DNA of 7,270 nt from an uncultured Bacteroidales bacterium (GCA_937864935.1 CALMDN010000379.1:1-7270), one strand, 5' to 3'; numbered from the stretch's first letter, positions 1-6,125 are shown. Notes: generated by a model not told the origin, from the sequence alone. Numbers and translations: made by a program.

Positions 1-24
1 GTAATTTCCAATCCGTCAAATTGC

Positions 25-32
25 TAATTTTG
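25..32 (+). promoter_or_regulatory. Bacteroidota -7 promoter element for the TatD gene
   Basis: TAATTTTG matches the Bacteroidota -7 consensus TAnnTTTG exactly and ends only 4 bases before the ATG at 37. In this promoter class transcription usually starts a few bases past the final G, so the message would start at or next to the start codon. The matching -33 TTTG would fall at the extreme left edge and is not visible. The sequence match is observed; promoter activity is inferred. Confidence 0.5.
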
Positions 33-36
33 CGGC

Positions 37-828
37 ATGAATTTCATCGACACCCACACCCACCTTTACCTGGATGAATTTGATGCTGACCGCAGGGAAA
101 CGGTTGAAGCAGCCATTGCAGCAGGGGTGGATAAACTGATGCTTCCCAACATCGACAGTGCCTCCGTGCACCCGATGCTGGCTTTGTGCGGGGCATTTCC
201 GGATCACTGCTTCCCGATGATCGGACTCCATCCGACTTCAGTAAAAGAGAATTACATGGACGAGTTGGCCGCCATGGAATGCTGGCTGCTCGACCGTAAG
301 TTTTACGGCATTGGCGAATGCGGCATAGATCTTTACTGGGATAAAACCTTCTATGAGGAACAGGAATATGTGTTCCGCCACCACATCGATCTTGCCCTTG
401 CGTATGACCTTCCCCTGATTGTACACATCAGGGAATCGTTCAACGATGTTATCCGTATACTGAAAGATGTAAATAAGCCCGATTTGCGGGGGATCTTTCA
501 CTGTTTTTCGGGAAGTGTTGAACAGGCAAGGCAAGCCACCGGATTGGGTTTCAGCCTTGGACTGGGCGGGGTGATTACCTTCAAAAACAACAAGATGCAG
601 GAAACCCTGAAGCAGGTAGACCTAAAACACCTGGTACTCGAAACCGACGCCCCGTTTCTGGCTCCGGTACCTTACAGGGGTAAACGCAATGAGCCGGCCT
701 ATATTCCGCTGATCGCTGAAAAAGTGGCCGGAATAAAAGGGATCAGCCTTCAGGAAGTCTCAGAGGCAACCACCTCCAATGCCCTGAAGTTGTTCGGTCT
801 ACGGCCTGAAAGCCAGGAAAAACAGTGA
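37..828 (+). CDS. tatD: TatD-family metal-dependent hydrolase
   Basis: This is a 263-residue amidohydrolase-fold protein of the TatD/YcfH family, whose members are cytoplasmic metal-dependent nucleases; some have been linked to D-aminoacyl-tRNA deacylation. It has the normal full length. The expected metal ligands are present: the DTHTH motif with His7 and His9 at the N terminus, Glu94 in GIGECGID, His130 in PLIVHIR, His155 in FHCFSGS and Asp204 in LETDAPFLAP. The glycine-rich LGLGGVITFKN stretch and the C-terminal VPYRGKRNEP segment are also family hallmarks. The ATG at 37 is the natural start because DTHTH normally sits within the first ten residues. An exact TAnnTTTG element lies just upstream. 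The asparaginase gene starts 33 bp after the stop in the same direction, so the two may share a transcript. The family call is firm; the substrate is not determined. Confidence 0.95.
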   Translation: MNFIDTHTHLYLDEFDADRRETVEAAIAAGVDKLMLPNIDSASVHPMLALCGAFPDHCFPMIGLHPTSVKENYMDELAAMECWLLDRKFYGIGECGIDLYWDKTFYEEQEYVFRHHIDLALAYDLPLIVHIRESFNDVIRILKDVNKPDLRGIFHCFSGSVEQARQATGLGFSLGLGGVITFKNNKMQETLKQVDLKHLVLETDAPFLAPVPYRGKRNEPAYIPLIAEKVAGIKGISLQEVSEATTSNALKLFGLRPESQEKQ

Positions 829-861
829 AACAGAATTTTGCTCAGCAGCTAACCAACCATT

Positions 862-1887
862 ATGGATAAAAATGTTCTGGTAATCTATACCGGGGGTACC
901 ATCGGGATGATCAAGGATCCATTGACCGGAGCCCTGACACCCTTCAATTTTGATGCTTTGTACCGGCACATACCCATACTTGAAAATTTCAACTGCCGTA
1001 TCGACACCCATTGTTTCGATCCCCTGATAGATTCCTCGAACATGAATCCGGCATTCTGGGTCAGCTTAGCTGAAGTAATAGAGGAGAATTACGAAAGGTA
1101 TGATGGATTTGTGGTACTTCATGGCACAGACACCATGGCTTATACGGCTTCGGTACTGAGTTTTATGCTGGAGAACCTCAACAAACCGGTCGTATTTACC
1201 GGTTCGCAGTTGCCCATGGGGGTGCTGCGTACCGATGGACGCGAAAATTTTATCAATGCCATCGAAATTGCCTCTGCCCATGAAGACGACACCCCTATAG
1301 TACCTGAAGTCAGTATCTGCTTCGAAAACAGATTGATGCGGGGCAACCGGACGAACAAATTCAATGCGGAGAATTTCAATGCCTTTCTGAGCGGAAATTA
1401 TCCCTTGCTGGCGCAGGTTGGTGTGCATATCCGGTACAATCAGCAGTACATCCTGAAGCCGAATTTCAAAAAGCTCAAGGTCCACCGAAACCTTGATCCC
1501 AATGTGGCCATACTGAAACTCTTCCCCGGGATTACTGAAAATGTGGTTAAGAGCATTCTGAACATCCATGGTTTGAAAGCCCTGATCCTTGAAACCTATG
1601 GAGCAGGCAATGCCCCGACCGACAAGTGGTTTCTGGATGCACTGGCTGATGCCGTAAACCGTGGTATCACAATTTTTAATGTTACCCAATGCAAAGGAGG
1701 CTCGGTAGAGATGGGCAAATACGAAACCAGCGCCCAGCTTGAAGGCATTGGCGTTGTGGGTGGTTACGACATCACCACTGAATCGGCCATTGCCAAAACC
1801 ATGTTTCTGCTGGGAGAAGGATATACTGGTTCTGAATTGTCGAAACGGCTTCAAAGTCCCCTGAGGGGTGAATTAACAGCTGAATAA
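862..1887 (+). CDS. ansA: Type I L-asparaginase (cytoplasmic, AnsA-like)
   Basis: This 341-residue enzyme hydrolyses L-asparagine to aspartate and ammonia. Both signatures of the bacterial asparaginase family are intact: YTGGTIGM near the N terminus, with nucleophilic Thr13, and LHGTDTMAYT, with Thr89 and Asp90. Lys166 in GNRTNKFN is the expected third catalytic contributor. There is no signal peptide. Length and motifs, including TQC with Cys277 and the C-terminal LRGELT, match the cytoplasmic type I (AnsA) enzymes rather than periplasmic type II. In E. coli AnsA the equivalent cysteine belongs to an allosteric asparagine site; the arginine that partners it there, in LRSYG, aligns here with Glu244 in LETYG, so allostery may differ (alignment from memory). 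The gene lies 33 bp downstream of the TatD gene. A GAATTTTG at 833-840, one mismatch from TAnnTTTG, might add a weak promoter of its own. No Shine-Dalgarno sequence is seen before the ATG. Confidence 0.95.
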   Translation: MDKNVLVIYTGGTIGMIKDPLTGALTPFNFDALYRHIPILENFNCRIDTHCFDPLIDSSNMNPAFWVSLAEVIEENYERYDGFVVLHGTDTMAYTASVLSFMLENLNKPVVFTGSQLPMGVLRTDGRENFINAIEIASAHEDDTPIVPEVSICFENRLMRGNRTNKFNAENFNAFLSGNYPLLAQVGVHIRYNQQYILKPNFKKLKVHRNLDPNVAILKLFPGITENVVKSILNIHGLKALILETYGAGNAPTDKWFLDALADAVNRGITIFNVTQCKGGSVEMGKYETSAQLEGIGVVGGYDITTESAIAKTMFLLGEGYTGSELSKRLQSPLRGELTAE

Positions 1888-2222
1888 ACAGTGTTAACCT
1901 GTTCTTTTTCAATCGATACATGTAAAGAAAAGCTATCCGGATCTGATATCCGGTGAGTGGGGCTGTTGACTCAGACTCACCGGAGAATGCAAACTTCGCA
2001 GAATTCATTTGAATTTAACATAAAAAGCCCCCTCGAAAGATTATATATACTAAATATAAATAAATTATATGTTATTGATATCGTGCATGTTAATTATATA
2101 ATCCTTACAAATTCCCCGGGTAAGGCCTGTTGTAAAAAAATAATATATAAAATCATTGTTCATGATTTTTTGTATTTTAGCGCCCTGAAATGAAATAAAG
2201 GGCGTATAAAAGAGCCTGTTAC
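1888..2222. other. Non-coding interval between the asparaginase gene and tRNA-Ser
   Basis: No convincing gene lies in these 335 bases. The left third carries overlapping inverted repeats at 1937-1984. The stretch around 2040-2170 is very AT-rich; only 8 of the 60 bases in 2041-2100 are G or C. Close to the tRNA there is TATTTTAG at 2173-2180, one mismatch from TAnnTTTG and therefore a weak candidate tRNA promoter. A 6-bp inverted repeat, CGCCCT (2181-2186) with AGGGCG (2199-2204), would lie in the tRNA precursor leader. The region probably holds the end of the tatD-ansA transcript and the tRNA promoter. Confidence 0.6.
1937..1984. repeat. Overlapping inverted repeats, possible alternative hairpins or terminator-like structure
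   Basis: Two inverted repeats share bases. CCGGAT (1937-1942) pairs with ATCCGG (1948-1953) around a 5-base loop. TCCGGTGAGT (1949-1958) pairs perfectly over 10 bp with ACTCACCGGA (1975-1984) around a 16-base loop. Because 1949-1953 is used by both, the two hairpins exclude each other in RNA. The tandem 6-mer GACTCA at 1968-1973 and 1974-1979 offers a second register for TGAGT. They begin 49 bases after the asparaginase stop. No T-run follows, so this is not a classical Rho-independent terminator. It could stabilise the 3' end of the message or bind a protein. Confidence 0.6.
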
Positions 2223-2310
2223 GGAGAGATGGCCGAGTGGTCGAAGGCGCACGCCTGGAAAGTGTGTATACGCCAAAAGCGTATCATGGGTTCGAATCCC
2301 ATTCTCTCCG
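2223..2310 (+). tRNA. tRNA-Ser (anticodon GGA)
   Basis: A complete 88-base cloverleaf can be folded by hand. The acceptor stem pairs GGAGAGA (2223-2229) with TCTCTCC (2303-2309), with G2310 as discriminator. The D stem is GCC with GGC, and the anticodon stem is CACGC with GTGTG. The anticodon GGA at 2257-2259 reads serine codons UCC and UCU. The long variable arm typical of serine tRNA is present (ATACGC 2268-2273 paired with GCGTAT 2279-2284). The T arm is ATGGG-TTCGAAT-CCCAT. The CCA end is not encoded: CAAAA follows the discriminator, so CCA must be added by tRNA nucleotidyltransferase. Confidence 0.98.
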
Positions 2311-2399
2311 CAAAATGCTGACAGTAAATTGAATTCTCACACAATAAACTGAAACAAAAACAAGTTCCTTTTAAAAACAAAAATCAATAACCATTAACT
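2311..2399 (+). other. A-rich leader between tRNA-Ser and exbB
   Basis: This 89-base gap contains no TTTG at all, so no Bacteroidota -7 consensus can be identified, and no hairpin followed by T residues ends the tRNA transcript. The 60 bases before the exbB ATG are strongly A-rich and lack a Shine-Dalgarno sequence, which is usual for well-translated Bacteroidota genes. The exb operon either uses a divergent promoter here or is read through from the tRNA promoter; the sequence does not decide between them. Confidence 0.4.
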
Positions 2400-3227
2400 A
2401 TGAAAAAATTAATTGCGTTTTTGACCGTAGCAGGAATGCTCACATTCGGAGTAACCAGCGTTGTTGTGGCACAGGACCAGCCTGCCGCCCAGACTGAACA
2501 GGTAGCAACCGATACTGCTCAGGCACAAGCTGCTGCTGATACTACTTCAGCTCCGCAGGAAACCCTTGTTGCAGAAGAAGAAGCCCCTCAGTCATTCCAT
2601 CAGGTGCTGAAACAGAAATTTATTGAAGGAGGTGCATTGTGGATGTTCCCGATTCTATTTGTACTGATTCTGGGTCTTGGTCTTGTCATTGAAAGGATTC
2701 TTTACCTCAATCTCTCAACCACCAACACACAAAAGCTTCTGAACAAGGTTGAAACCGCCCTCGAAATGGAAGGTGTTACTGCAGCCAAGGAAATCTGCAA
2801 AAACACCCGCGGCCCGGTTGCCAGCATCTTTTATCAGGGACTTGACCGTCACGCTGAAGGTCTTGAAATCGTTGAGAAATCAATTGTCTCCTATGGTGGT
2901 GTATTGATGGGACGTCTCGAGAACAACCTGTCATGGGTTGCCTTGTTTATCGCTCTTGCCCCGATGCTCGGGTTCCTCGGTACAGTTGTCGGTATGGTTC
3001 AGGCTTTCGACGCTATCGAAGCAGCCGGTGATATCTCACCAACCGTTGTTGCCGGTGGTATGAAGGTGGCTCTGTTAACCACCGTATTCGGTCTTATCGT
3101 TGCAATTATCCTGCAGATCTTCTACAATTATCTGCTGGCTAAAATCGACAGCATTGTTAACTCTATGGAAGACGCTACCATTTCTTTCATGGACATTCTT
3201 GTTAAAAACAAAAACGCTAAAAAATAA
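2400..3227 (+). CDS. exbB: ExbB/TolQ/MotA-family proton channel subunit with signal peptide
   Basis: This 275-residue inner-membrane protein is an ExbB-type stator subunit that, with ExbD, uses the proton gradient to energise an envelope machine. A signal peptide covers about residues 1-24, with likely cleavage VVA|QDQ. It is followed by a low-complexity Ala/Gln/Thr/Glu-rich linker (about 25-62). Three membrane helices follow: about 79-101 (ending in the family's IER motif, Glu98), about 179-200, and about 222-246. The cytoplasmic domain lies between helices 1 and 2. Helix 2 carries the family signature Pro188 to Thr195 (PMLGFLGT) continuing into VVGM, and helix 3 has LLTTVFGLIVAI. By alignment from memory, the E. 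coli ExbB helix-3 glutamate (Glu176 in AEAL) falls on Val223 here. It is the first gene of a four-gene operon, with 5 bp to the next. The family is certain; the partner machine (TonB, Tol-like or other) is not. Confidence 0.93.
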   Translation: MKKLIAFLTVAGMLTFGVTSVVVAQDQPAAQTEQVATDTAQAQAAADTTSAPQETLVAEEEAPQSFHQVLKQKFIEGGALWMFPILFVLILGLGLVIERILYLNLSTTNTQKLLNKVETALEMEGVTAAKEICKNTRGPVASIFYQGLDRHAEGLEIVEKSIVSYGGVLMGRLENNLSWVALFIALAPMLGFLGTVVGMVQAFDAIEAAGDISPTVVAGGMKVALLTTVFGLIVAIILQIFYNYLLAKIDSIVNSMEDATISFMDILVKNKNAKK

Positions 3228-3232
3228 CAAAC

Positions 3233-3559
3233 ATGGATAGTCTCATCAATATAGGTATTGTTGTTACCTACATATTACTGTTCGTATCAGTAGCCGGAGC
3301 TATCTTGTTTCCAGTTGTACAAACCTTTGGTAATCTGAAAAAAGCAAAAAGCAGCCTCATAGGTATTGGTATCGCACTGGCGTTGTTTCTTATCTCCTAC
3401 GCTGTTTCACCTGCTGAAACAGGACCTTTCTACGAAAAGTTCGGTATTTCTCCGACTTTCTCAAAGGTTATCGGGGGAGGATTGGTAGCAACGTACATCA
3501 TTACCATTGCCGTGTTACTGAGTGTCGTTTATTCACAGATTTCAAAATGGATTAAATAA
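3233..3559 (+). CDS. Small three-helix membrane protein of unknown function in the exb operon
   Basis: I do not recognise a named family for this 108-residue protein. It is almost entirely hydrophobic, with three predicted membrane helices at about residues 5-30, 41-59 and 80-104. A basic loop, NLKKAKSS, lies between helices 1 and 2, and a polar loop of about 20 residues containing ETGPFYEKFG lies between helices 2 and 3; it ends in KWIK. By the positive-inside rule, the loop around residue 36 and the C terminus would be cytoplasmic and the 61-79 loop periplasmic. It has no ExbD-type single anchor with Asp and no TonB-like proline-rich region, so it is not a disguised exbD or tonB. It starts 5 bp after exbB and ends 22 bp before the first exbD, so it is surely co-transcribed. 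I infer a role as an accessory or assembly subunit of this ExbBD complex. Confidence 0.85.
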   Translation: MDSLINIGIVVTYILLFVSVAGAILFPVVQTFGNLKKAKSSLIGIGIALALFLISYAVSPAETGPFYEKFGISPTFSKVIGGGLVATYIITIAVLLSVVYSQISKWIK

Positions 3560-3581
3560 CTGATCCTAAAAAGGTTTAATT

Positions 3582-4154
3582 ATGGCAAGAAAAGTTCCCG
3601 AAATTAATGCGGGGTCTATGGCCGACATCGCCTTTCTGCTCCTTATCTTCTTCCTTGTTACCACAACAATGGATACCGATTCGGGGATTGTGAGAAGGCT
3701 GCCGCCACCACCTGACCCCTCCGTTGTCCCGCCTCCAATCAAAGAGCGTAACGTATTCAATGTTCTGGTGAACAAGAGCGATCGCCTTTTTGTAGACGGA
3801 CGTGTGGGAGACATCAAAACCCTCAGGGCCGATACCAAGGAATTTCTGTCGAACCCGAATAACAGTGAGGAACTTCCGGAAAAGAAAACTGAAAACATCA
3901 AATACATCGGTACTTTTCAGGTTTCCAAAGGGATTATTTCACTGAAAAATGACAGAGGTACTTCTTACGATATGTACATTCAGGTGCAGAACGAACTGAC
4001 TGCAGCCATCAACGAACTCAGGGACGAACTTTCGAAACAGAAGTTTGGCGTAAAATTCTCTGAGCTTACCAATGATGATCACATTCAGGCCGTTCAGAAA
4101 GCCATCCCGATGTCAATTTCTGAAGCTGAACCTGAGAATATAGGAGGAAAGTAA
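3582..4154 (+). CDS. exbD: ExbD-type biopolymer transport subunit (first, long form)
   Basis: This 190-residue single-pass protein is the proton-pathway partner of ExbB. A short cytoplasmic N terminus ends in INAGSMAD; Asp15 at the start of the helix (about 15-30, ending LVTTTM) matches the essential membrane Asp25 of E. coli ExbD. A proline-rich spacer (Pro41-44, Pro46, Pro50-52) leads to the periplasmic domain, with FNVLVNKSDRLFVDG as its first strand pair and helix-rich VQNELTAAINELRDEL near the end. It is longer than the usual ExbD of about 130-150 residues, mainly because of an apparent insertion around residues 88-115. Its start lies 22 bp after the small membrane protein gene, and its stop is 4 bp before the second exbD. 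The paired ExbDs suggest a heteromeric periplasmic dimer. Family call firm; partners inferred. Confidence 0.93.
   Translation: MARKVPEINAGSMADIAFLLLIFFLVTTTMDTDSGIVRRLPPPPDPSVVPPPIKERNVFNVLVNKSDRLFVDGRVGDIKTLRADTKEFLSNPNNSEELPEKKTENIKYIGTFQVSKGIISLKNDRGTSYDMYIQVQNELTAAINELRDELSKQKFGVKFSELTNDDHIQAVQKAIPMSISEAEPENIGGK
4142..4147 (+). promoter_or_regulatory. Shine-Dalgarno-like AGGAGG before the second exbD
   Basis: AGGAGG lies inside the last codons of the first exbD (Ile-Gly-Gly-Lys) and 11 bases before the ATG at 4159. It is a full anti-16S match, which is uncommon in Bacteroidota, where leaders usually lack such sites. The spacing is a little long, so it may be no more than a Gly-Gly codon coincidence. 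If used, it would favour balanced translation of the two ExbD proteins. Confidence 0.35.
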
Positions 4155-4158
4155 GACC

Positions 4159-4629
4159 ATGGCACGTTTTAAGAAAGAAAAGTCTGGCGAACTGCCAGCC
4201 ATCAGCACCTCTTCGATGCCTGATATTATCTTCATGCTGCTCTTCTTCTTCATGGTAACTACTACCATGCGCGAAGTAACCCTGAAGGTGCGCATCAAAG
4301 CACCCGAAGCCTCTGAAGTTCAGAAACTCGAGAAAAAAGCCCTTGTAAGCTTTATTTACATTGGTCCTCCTACACAATCGAAACTCTACGGAACTGAATC
4401 CCGTATTCAGCTCAACGATACCTTCCGCAGCGTTGCCGATATCGCCGAATTTATCTTTACCGAACGTGAAGCCCGCAACGAAGCCGACAGACCCCTGCTC
4501 ACCACTTCGCTCAAGGTTGATAAAGAAGTAAAGATGGGTGTGGTAACCGATGTGAAACAGGAGTTACGTAAAGTCGGAGCCTTCAAAATCAACTACTCAA
4601 CCAAAAAGAAGGTTGTGAAAGAAGATTAA
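4159..4629 (+). CDS. exbD: ExbD-type biopolymer transport subunit (second)
   Basis: This 156-residue paralogue has a lysine-rich cytoplasmic N terminus, then AISTSSMPD with Asp22 as the membrane acid and a helix of about residues 22-37 (IIFMLLFFFMVTTTM). The periplasmic domain follows, and its C-terminal part fits the ExbD pattern well: LLTTSLKVDKEVKMG, then VVTDVKQELRKVGAFKINYS, the strand-helix-strand ending seen in ExbD and TolR. The short basic tail is KKKVVKED. It shares the MAR start and the SM-x-D-I-(A/I)-F-(M/L)-LL...VTTTM membrane core with the preceding protein, but the periplasmic parts differ clearly, so this is an old duplication and not a recent copy. It is the last gene of the operon; a strong terminator begins 21 bases after its stop. 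Confidence 0.93.
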   Translation: MARFKKEKSGELPAISTSSMPDIIFMLLFFFMVTTTMREVTLKVRIKAPEASEVQKLEKKALVSFIYIGPPTQSKLYGTESRIQLNDTFRSVADIAEFIFTEREARNEADRPLLTTSLKVDKEVKMGVVTDVKQELRKVGAFKINYSTKKKVVKED

Positions 4630-4649
4630 TCCGCATTTCATAGTTAATA

Positions 4650-4686
4650 CAAGAGGCTGGATCACCTGATTCAGCCTCTTGCTTTT
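4650..4686 (+). terminator. Rho-independent terminator of the exb operon
   Basis: CAAGAGGCTG (4650-4659) pairs perfectly with CAGCCTCTTG (4672-4681). The stem continues inward through one G-U pair and ATC (4661-4663) with GAT (4668-4670), giving 14 pairs around the 4-base loop ACCT. CTTTT follows directly (4682-4686). It lies between the convergent exb operon and the minus-strand hydrolase gene. The minus-strand side lacks a T-run, so it mainly serves the plus strand, though the hairpin may also slow transcription from the other side. Confidence 0.88.
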
Positions 4687-4721
4687 CAGGACTTCCCTTT
4701 CAGACAGATTCTTATTAAAGG

Positions 4722-6125
4722 CTATACCAGCTCAAACTCCTGCCCTACTTCCGGAATCTCCACAGCCTGAAATCCTGCTGCTCTCAGTTTTTCAGAATAA
4801 AAGGCAGCTGCTTCCAGTTCGCCATGAACCAGAAAAACCTGTCTGACCTGTGCGCTTTGCTGGCATTTCAGGAATCCTAGCATCTCAACATAATCTGCAT
4901 GACCACTGAATGCTTCAATCCGCTCAATTTTTGCCCTTACCTCGTGCAGAACGCCAAAAATTGAAACCTCCCGGTCACCACGGAGAATTCTCGCACCCAG
5001 GGTTGTCGGGGCACAATAACCAACCGCCAGAATTGTATTCTTCGGGTTGCTGATGTTGTTGGCTATGTGATGCTTGATGCGCCCGGCTTCCATCATGCCC
5101 GATGCGGAGATAATGATGCAGGGCTCCTTCAGATCGTTCAGCTTCTTTGAATCTTCTGCGAGCTTGATGTAATGCAGCGAACTGAAACCAAAAGGATCCG
5201 GATCGGTTTCCATCACTTCCATTACCTCCCGGTTGAAACACTCAGGATGCATCCTGAAAATCTCTGTTGCATTAACCGCCAGCGGACTATCAACATAAAT
5301 CTGGATTTTCGGCAATACCCCCTCATTGAAATAGTTGTTGAGTACATGCACCAGTTCCTGTGTCCGGCCGATGGCAAACGAAGGAACAATCAGTTTGCCT
5401 CTCCGCTCCACACAGGTCTCTTTCACAATTCTGAGCAGCTCATCCTCGGCAACCTGCAACCTGGGGTGCTCCCGGTTGCCATAGGTCGACTCGGTAATCA
5501 GGTAGTCGCACTGAGGAAAAGGATCAGGTGAGCGAAGTATCCGGTTCTCCGGCCTGCCAATGTCACCGGTGTAGGCAATCCTGAGTATCTTGCCATGTTC
5601 CGTAATTTCAAGGCTGGCGGTTCCGCTGCCAAGCATGTGCCCGGTATTGGTGAACTTCAGCCTGATGTCGGCATCGATAGAAAACTTCCTGTTGTATGGA
5701 ATCCCGATAAAAAGTTCCATACATTTCAGGGCATCTTCTCGGGTGTAGAGTGGTTCAACCGGAGGCAGTCCCTGACGGGCCCTCTTCTTATTAAAACGCT
5801 CTGTATCTGACTCCTGTATATGGCCACTGTCGGGCAACATGATGGAACACAAATCGCGGGTGGCATGGGTACAGATCACTGAACCCCTGAAACCCCTGCG
5901 GTAGAAATAGGGGATCAGCCCCGAATGGTCAATGTGACCATGCGACAATACAATGTGGTCAACCTCCACGGGGTCAATACCGGTGTTGCGGTTCATCGCA
6001 TCGGTCTCCATGCCTTTACCCTGATAAATGCCACAATCGAGGAGGATCTTCTTACCGGAGGCAGTGGTAATCAGATGCTTGCTTCCGGTAACTTCGCGGG
6101 CAGCGCCTAAGAATTTTATTTTCAT
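4722..6125 (-). CDS. Beta-CASP metallo-beta-lactamase RNA hydrolase (CPSF73-like)
   Basis: The protein has 467 residues from its likely start. It belongs to the bacterial beta-CASP metallo-beta-lactamase group with a C-terminal RNA-specificity (RMMBL) domain, related to eukaryotic CPSF73 and Thermus TTHA0252, which are zinc-dependent cytoplasmic ribonucleases. Zinc ligands visible are His62, His64, Asp66 and His67 in SHGHIDH, His163 in TGHMLGSG and Asp188 in YTGDIG. The beta-CASP domain begins around ESTYGNR (Glu212) and includes VPSFAIGRTQE and SASGMMEAGRIKHH. FSGHAD (His409) and VHGE (His434) form the C-terminal motifs. The frame stays open upstream to a TTG at 6170, but that TTG is part of the -7 promoter element (6168-6175). 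The ATG at 6123-6125, giving MKIKFLGAAREVTGS, is therefore the start and matches the family N terminus. All catalytic motifs are intact. The family is firm; the natural RNA targets are unknown. Confidence 0.94.
   Translation of the reverse strand: MKIKFLGAAREVTGSKHLITTASGKKILLDCGIYQGKGMETDAMNRNTGIDPVEVDHIVLSHGHIDHSGLIPYFYRRGFRGSVICTHATRDLCSIMLPDSGHIQESDTERFNKKRARQGLPPVEPLYTREDALKCMELFIGIPYNRKFSIDADIRLKFTNTGHMLGSGTASLEITEHGKILRIAYTGDIGRPENRILRSPDPFPQCDYLITESTYGNREHPRLQVAEDELLRIVKETCVERRGKLIVPSFAIGRTQELVHVLNNYFNEGVLPKIQIYVDSPLAVNATEIFRMHPECFNREVMEVMETDPDPFGFSSLHYIKLAEDSKKLNDLKEPCIIISASGMMEAGRIKHHIANNISNPKNTILAVGYCAPTTLGARILRGDREVSIFGVLHEVRAKIERIEAFSGHADYVEMLGFLKCQQSAQVRQVFLVHGELEAAAFYSEKLRAAGFQAVEIPEVGQEFELV

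Noticed and set aside
833..840. GAATTTTG as a separate asparaginase promoter
   Set aside because: One mismatch in the key TA position and no -33 element identified; mentioned only as a weak possibility.
1066..1854. Long minus-strand open frame of 262 codons opposite the asparaginase gene
   Set aside because: It lies wholly antisense to a gene with intact catalytic motifs, its translation resembles no protein family, and it has no promoter or leader of its own. It is a codon-usage shadow.
1957..2193. Plus-strand open frame of 78 codons between the asparaginase gene and tRNA-Ser
   Set aside because: It starts with GTG inside the inverted repeat, runs through the AT-rich block, and has no recognisable domain or ribosome-binding context.
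2180..2205. Hairpin CGCCCT/AGGGCG just upstream of tRNA-Ser as a terminator
   Set aside because: Six pairs with a 12-base loop and no T-run on either strand; more likely a leader structure or chance.
2223..2310. tRNA-Ser as an integration site for a mobile element
   Set aside because: No integrase, no second copy of the tRNA 3' end, and ordinary housekeeping genes on both sides.
5172..5531. Plus-strand open frame of 119 codons within the MBL hydrolase gene
   Set aside because: Antisense to a well-conserved coding region, with no family resemblance and no promoter.
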